Origin: Oenanthe sinensis
Lineage: Eukaryota > Streptophyta > Magnoliopsida > Apiales > Apiaceae
DNA: 64,000 nucleotides
Reading direction: 5' to 3'
NCBI GenBank assembly: GCA_028671895.1
Contig: CM053794.1
Location: forward strand, 41,432,501-41,496,500
Part shown: positions 60,480 through 64,000 of the stretch, one piece after another
Position numbering within the stretch: the first letter of the stretch is position 1
How the letters are laid out: the number at the start of each line of letters is the position of its first letter
Program-made: the position numbers and the translations under genes
The notes under the pieces: model-generated
Seen by the model: only the letters and a program-made list of their open reading frames with translations
The model's database searches: none
What the model was told of the DNA's origin: nothing

Positions 60480-61335
60480 CTAACATTAAGTATCGTTTTT
60501 ATTTTAACTATTCAAATGATTATCATTTAATCAAATAAATATAATACTATAAAAACATAATAATTATGAATTAAAACTTGTGTATATATAATTTATCATT
60601 ATGAATAAATCGTATTTTGTAAAAATTTAAACTTATATAAGATATTAAGAAATTATAAAATCATTATTTACTTACAAATGTAATGAACTAAAAATATAAT
60701 TTATATATGAGTTCGAATCAAATATAAACCATGGATTATAATCGGGTAGGATCATTTTATAAAAAATAATATGATACACAATCTGGTCGGGTATATGAGT
60801 ACTTATATCCGGGATCATATTTTATCCGAGTTTAATTTTTTCACAAGATTTGGATTATTTATAAAACGAATATTAGATATGTATTATATTTTCGAACCGC
60901 ATATAAGTCGAGATACCCAGGGATTAATTTAGAGCCCCAGCAGCCCATAGAAATCAAGATACTCGCTAGATATTTCTTATACGACTCGCAGAGTATTATA
61001 ATGTGTATACCTCGGTAATGAGCAATCAAATTTTAATTTGCTACTATATTCTGTATATATTTCATTATTTCTACCCCGATTTGCTGCTATTTATTTCAGT
61101 GGTCCGGCTAGCTTCTTAATCCCAAGACAAAGTGACTTGACACAACTCTGATTGAAGCTAAATATAGGTTTAGTAAAGAGAAAACAAGATACAGGGTTTA
61201 GTACTAATATGTTACATATGCATATATGTTGCAAAAGTTCCCGTATAAGCCAAACCAGTCCCTACTAGCTCTTTGAAGCTGTAATCAAATACATGTTCAA
61301 ATATAACTGCTTATTACTTAAGTGAACATGCAGTT

Positions 61336-63399
61336 ATGGCTTCTTCTTCTTCTTCTCCAAAACCCCACAACATTTACAAAACTAAAGTGCTAAGTGGACA
61401 CGATGCTCAACAAGTTGATGAAAAAGCAAAAGCAGAAGAAAGAGACTTGCTTGAGCTCCGTTTAGGAAGAGGCTTTGCCTTACCTTGTCAAAATTTATAC
61501 ACAGCCTCTGCTTCTTCTTGCTCATTTTTCCCTTTACCACAACCTAAGCAGTTAGATTTAGGGTTAGGGCTAGGTTCCACCCATCATCAGTCCTTCATTT
61601 CACCTGATCTAAATCCTCGTCCGAGTTATCGTCCAGCTGATCATGCAATATTGCCATGCACAATACCAACATCAATGCCATTTCGCTTGAGACCTCAACC
61701 TGCAGGATTGTGGTTCACTCTTCGTTCTTCCCCCACTAGGTAGGTTTATAAGTAACTTGTGGTAAATCAAAAAATATATGTTTTTGTAGTTATGTGCAAG
61801 TACAAACATTTAATTACTTTGGAGTAATAGATTAAGTGTGATTATTTATTGAAAATTAATTTAAGTAAATAAATGAATGCAGGCGGAAGAAAGACATGTC
61901 GCTGCCTCAGATACCAAAAATGTATATCAGGGTGAAGTGAGTGGTGCACGTTAGAAATTCACGTCAAATGTCAAATGTCACGTTAATTATATAAATATAT
62001 TCATTTCCTTTGATAGTGTATTTTCTACTTGTTAATGATGGCGCTGATGACGCCTTTGTTCTTTACCCCTTGTTTAGTTGTTTTCTTTTCTATTTGGACC
62101 GGACCGGACCGGAGTCACCGGACCCTTGTTTATCCTTTCTTATAGTACTGTTTTGTCTGTCATTTTCATTAGGGACGACACGGTGACAGTTCTTACGGTC
62201 ACGACCTACCTAGTTACCAAGCTTGGTCTCTCCAACGATGCTGAGGTAATACCTAGCTTTCTCTACTTACCACTCTAGTACGTACGTTATCATGCACCTT
62301 AATTTGTATGTATGTATACATCGATCTGTAACATCTCTTTCTGTCTCGCGTATCATTTTGGTATAAAATCATTACTATGCATCTGTCATTTGCATGCAAG
62401 TGTTATGCTGATATGACAAGGTTCGATTACGTCCACATTTCAAAGTTAATAATTTCTACGAAATGATGTGCAGTTTTGTTCTTTATGCAATACATGTACA
62501 CACATGCGCGCCAATATGCCTTGCACTCGTATATATATGATAGAAATGCTAGCTCCAGTACATATTATGACCACTCTGCGTAAAAATGCACTTTAAACAC
62601 ACATATCTGAAGTTTTAAAGTTCCAATTAGTGACTTTTACTCCAAGAATTTGCGGTAGATAGTAGAGATTGGATGATAAGATAGCTCAAAGCCACGTTAG
62701 TTAATGATATGGCTATCTTGGCTAATGGCTAGCTACTGCATGTATTTTTTATTTTACTTTTTAAAAGGATCAAGTACATTTAGCTAGATAGGAGTCGCGC
62801 GTGTTTGAGTTGTATCATATATCAGCAACCTAGCTACATTATATATACATACATATATACATATATACATATATATATATATACATACATATATACATAT
62901 ATACATATATATATATATATATGTAACTTTAGTTTTCTGAAATAGCTGGACATTGATTACTAAGATTGAGTATAATAAGTTCACCTACAAGACGCTAAAG
63001 GTGCATGCGTAGCTCTAGCCTTAAAGATGTTGATGACAAGTATAAATGGTAGATTGCATGCGCACCATACTTTAATTGCCATGCATATTTATGCTATTGA
63101 CATGCAAAATAAAGAGCTAGCTAGTGCATATATATACAACCAAAATAATTAAGATGTTATTTACATGTATATAATTATATTGACGGGCGTTGGGGTTTTA
63201 ATTATGAGTGCAGATAGAAATATTGTGCAAAGGACAAAGGTTAATGAGCTCACAGATGTTAAAGCACGTCAGGGACACCATTTGGCTACCGAGATTAGTG
63301 GAATCAGTAATCGAATCAGGGGACAGTACGGCCATTTCAATTTCAAATGGTGTACAATTCAATCATTTGATGTGCTTAGATTATAAGAGAAAATGCTAG
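61336..63399 (+). CDS. LAX PANICLE 2-like protein with C-terminal RAWUL/ubiquitin-like fold
   Basis: Exons 61336-61739, 61883-61936, 62173-62245 and 63214-63399 encode 238 residues. The N-terminus is Ser-rich, with an acidic leucine segment 'EERDLLELRLGRGFALP' and later 'QLDLGLGLGS', both like EAR-type repression motifs. 'LRPQPAGLWFTLRSSPTR' leads to the C-terminal domain, which runs 'LPQIPKMYIRVKDD', 'YLVTKLGLSNDAEIEILCKG', 'LKHVRDTIWLPR' and 'FNHLMCLDYKRKC'. That is the RAWUL ubiquitin-like fold of RING1/BMI1-type proteins, without a RING. Rice LAX2, as I recall, is a nuclear protein needed for axillary meristems. A repressor-adapter role is inference. The start is the first good ATG; an out-of-frame ATG lies 8 bases upstream (61328) and could reduce translation. 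Confidence 0.8.
62840..62921. repeat. TATACATA/TA microsatellite
   Basis: Mixed (TA)n and (CATA)n units in the last intron of the LAX2-like gene. A minus-strand frame across it (I/Y/C-rich) is a product of the repeat. Confidence 0.85.
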
Positions 63400-64000
63400 A
63401 CTTATCAGCTCACAACATTAGCATATATGCTTAAGAAGATAATTTACAACCAGCAAAATCTAATGTACTTCGTATGGTGCGATATAAATACATTGGTTGT
63501 AAAATTATATTATATTATATTATACGATGCTCACATGTTTATTAGCATTTATCGTCAAATTTCTTTGATTGTTTTGATTTGATTTGGTTATCATCAATCA
63601 GTTGGAGATCTACCCGTATAAAAATGTCAGGTTTTTAAAGCAAATCGATCAGATGTTAAGAACAGAGAAACACATACAAAAGCGCTCGGTCACATGGGAT
63701 GTAAATGAGTCGAATCAAGTCGAACGTTTACCAAGCTAAATATTTTGTTTGAATTTGACTTGTTAGTGTTCAAAAACATGTTCGCGAACTACTCACAAAC
63801 ACAAGTTCACGAACACATTTCATGAGCTACTACATTTTTACAAAAAAAAATACGAATGTTTTTAAAAAGTTTGATACCAAGCAAAATAAATAAATTAGTG
63901 AATTAATTTGTAAACAAATATATACACAATTATTTACTATTTATCATAAATGTTTATGAACATGTGTTCACGAAATTATTTCGAACAAATTCACGAACTA
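63400..64000. other. 3' flank and degraded repeat, cut by the window end
   Basis: From about 63690 words such as GAACATGTTC, GTTCGCGAAC and TTCACGAAC recur in both directions up to the last base. This looks like one end of a diverged repeat of unknown class that continues past the window. Confidence 0.45.

Larger units (their letters stand above)
57791..61335. other. Long AT-rich spacer with repeats
   Basis: Contains the MITE-like elements at 58303-58488 and 59662-60479 and a cluster of short repeats at 59176-59325. The rest is AT-rich without ORFs. The RAWUL gene's promoter must lie near 61000-61300, but no clear TATA box stands out. Confidence 0.5.

Noticed and set aside
1..64000. tRNA, rRNA, CRISPR array, viral or bacterial gene cluster
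   Set aside because: No cloverleaf with both internal boxes, no rRNA stretch, no regular spaced repeats and no viral or prokaryotic gene layout were seen.

Overview
This is nuclear DNA from a dicot plant, most likely an asterid. The genes have GT-AG introns and plant-specific products (class III peroxidase, GDSL esterase, PPR proteins, a RAWUL/LAX2-type regulator), the spacers are very AT-rich, and MITEs, hAT pieces and Helitron-like ends are common. One MITE (41916-42102) has the terminal 'TTACTCGGACTC' type that I associate with asterids. The genus cannot be fixed from the sequence alone. All splice junctions below were joined by hand from reading frame and GT/AG sites.

Layout. 79-10650 (+): last eleven exons of a coiled-coil protein of the At4g25070/At5g57410 type, with two long introns carrying transposons (a complete hAT-type MITE, and an hAT element nested inside a Stowaway-like MITE). 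12835-15382 (+): SET-domain lysine methyltransferase of the SETD6/Rubisco-LSMT type. 15383-18319: MITEs and a Helitron-like element. 18320-19981 (+): LigB/DODA-type extradiol dioxygenase. 20435-21139 (-): a small secreted, repeat-built protein I do not recognise, with a 25-base G/C homopolymer just downstream of its TATA box. 21140-25307: repeat-rich spacer with a ~285 bp long inverted repeat and an ~88 bp AT run. 25308-29148 (+): PHD-finger protein of the MMD1/MS1 group (At1g33420-like), in which a 161 bp tandem duplication has doubled an intron 3' end and exon start. 32328-33881 (+): class III peroxidase (PRX47-like). 34853-36368 (+): GDSL esterase/lipase. 37644-49676 (+): 21-exon gene for a CCAR1-like nuclear protein (RSA1/EMB1579-like). 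51563-51979 (+): small uncharacterised protein. 53925-55702 (+): P-type PPR gene broken by four frameshifts. 56111-57790 (-): intact PLS/E-type PPR gene. 61336-63399 (+): LAX PANICLE 2-like protein with a C-terminal ubiquitin-like (RAWUL) fold.

The genes are independent single-copy-style loci, with no operon or metabolic cluster. Peroxidase and GDSL esterase are adjacent and both extracellular, but nothing in the sequence shows co-regulation. I did not find a new multi-gene system. The points most worth a second look are the duplicated splice acceptor in the PHD gene, the repeat-built secreted protein with the homopolymer in its core promoter, the frameshifted PPR gene, the SET-gene intron made almost wholly of microsatellite, and the nested transposon in the first gene.
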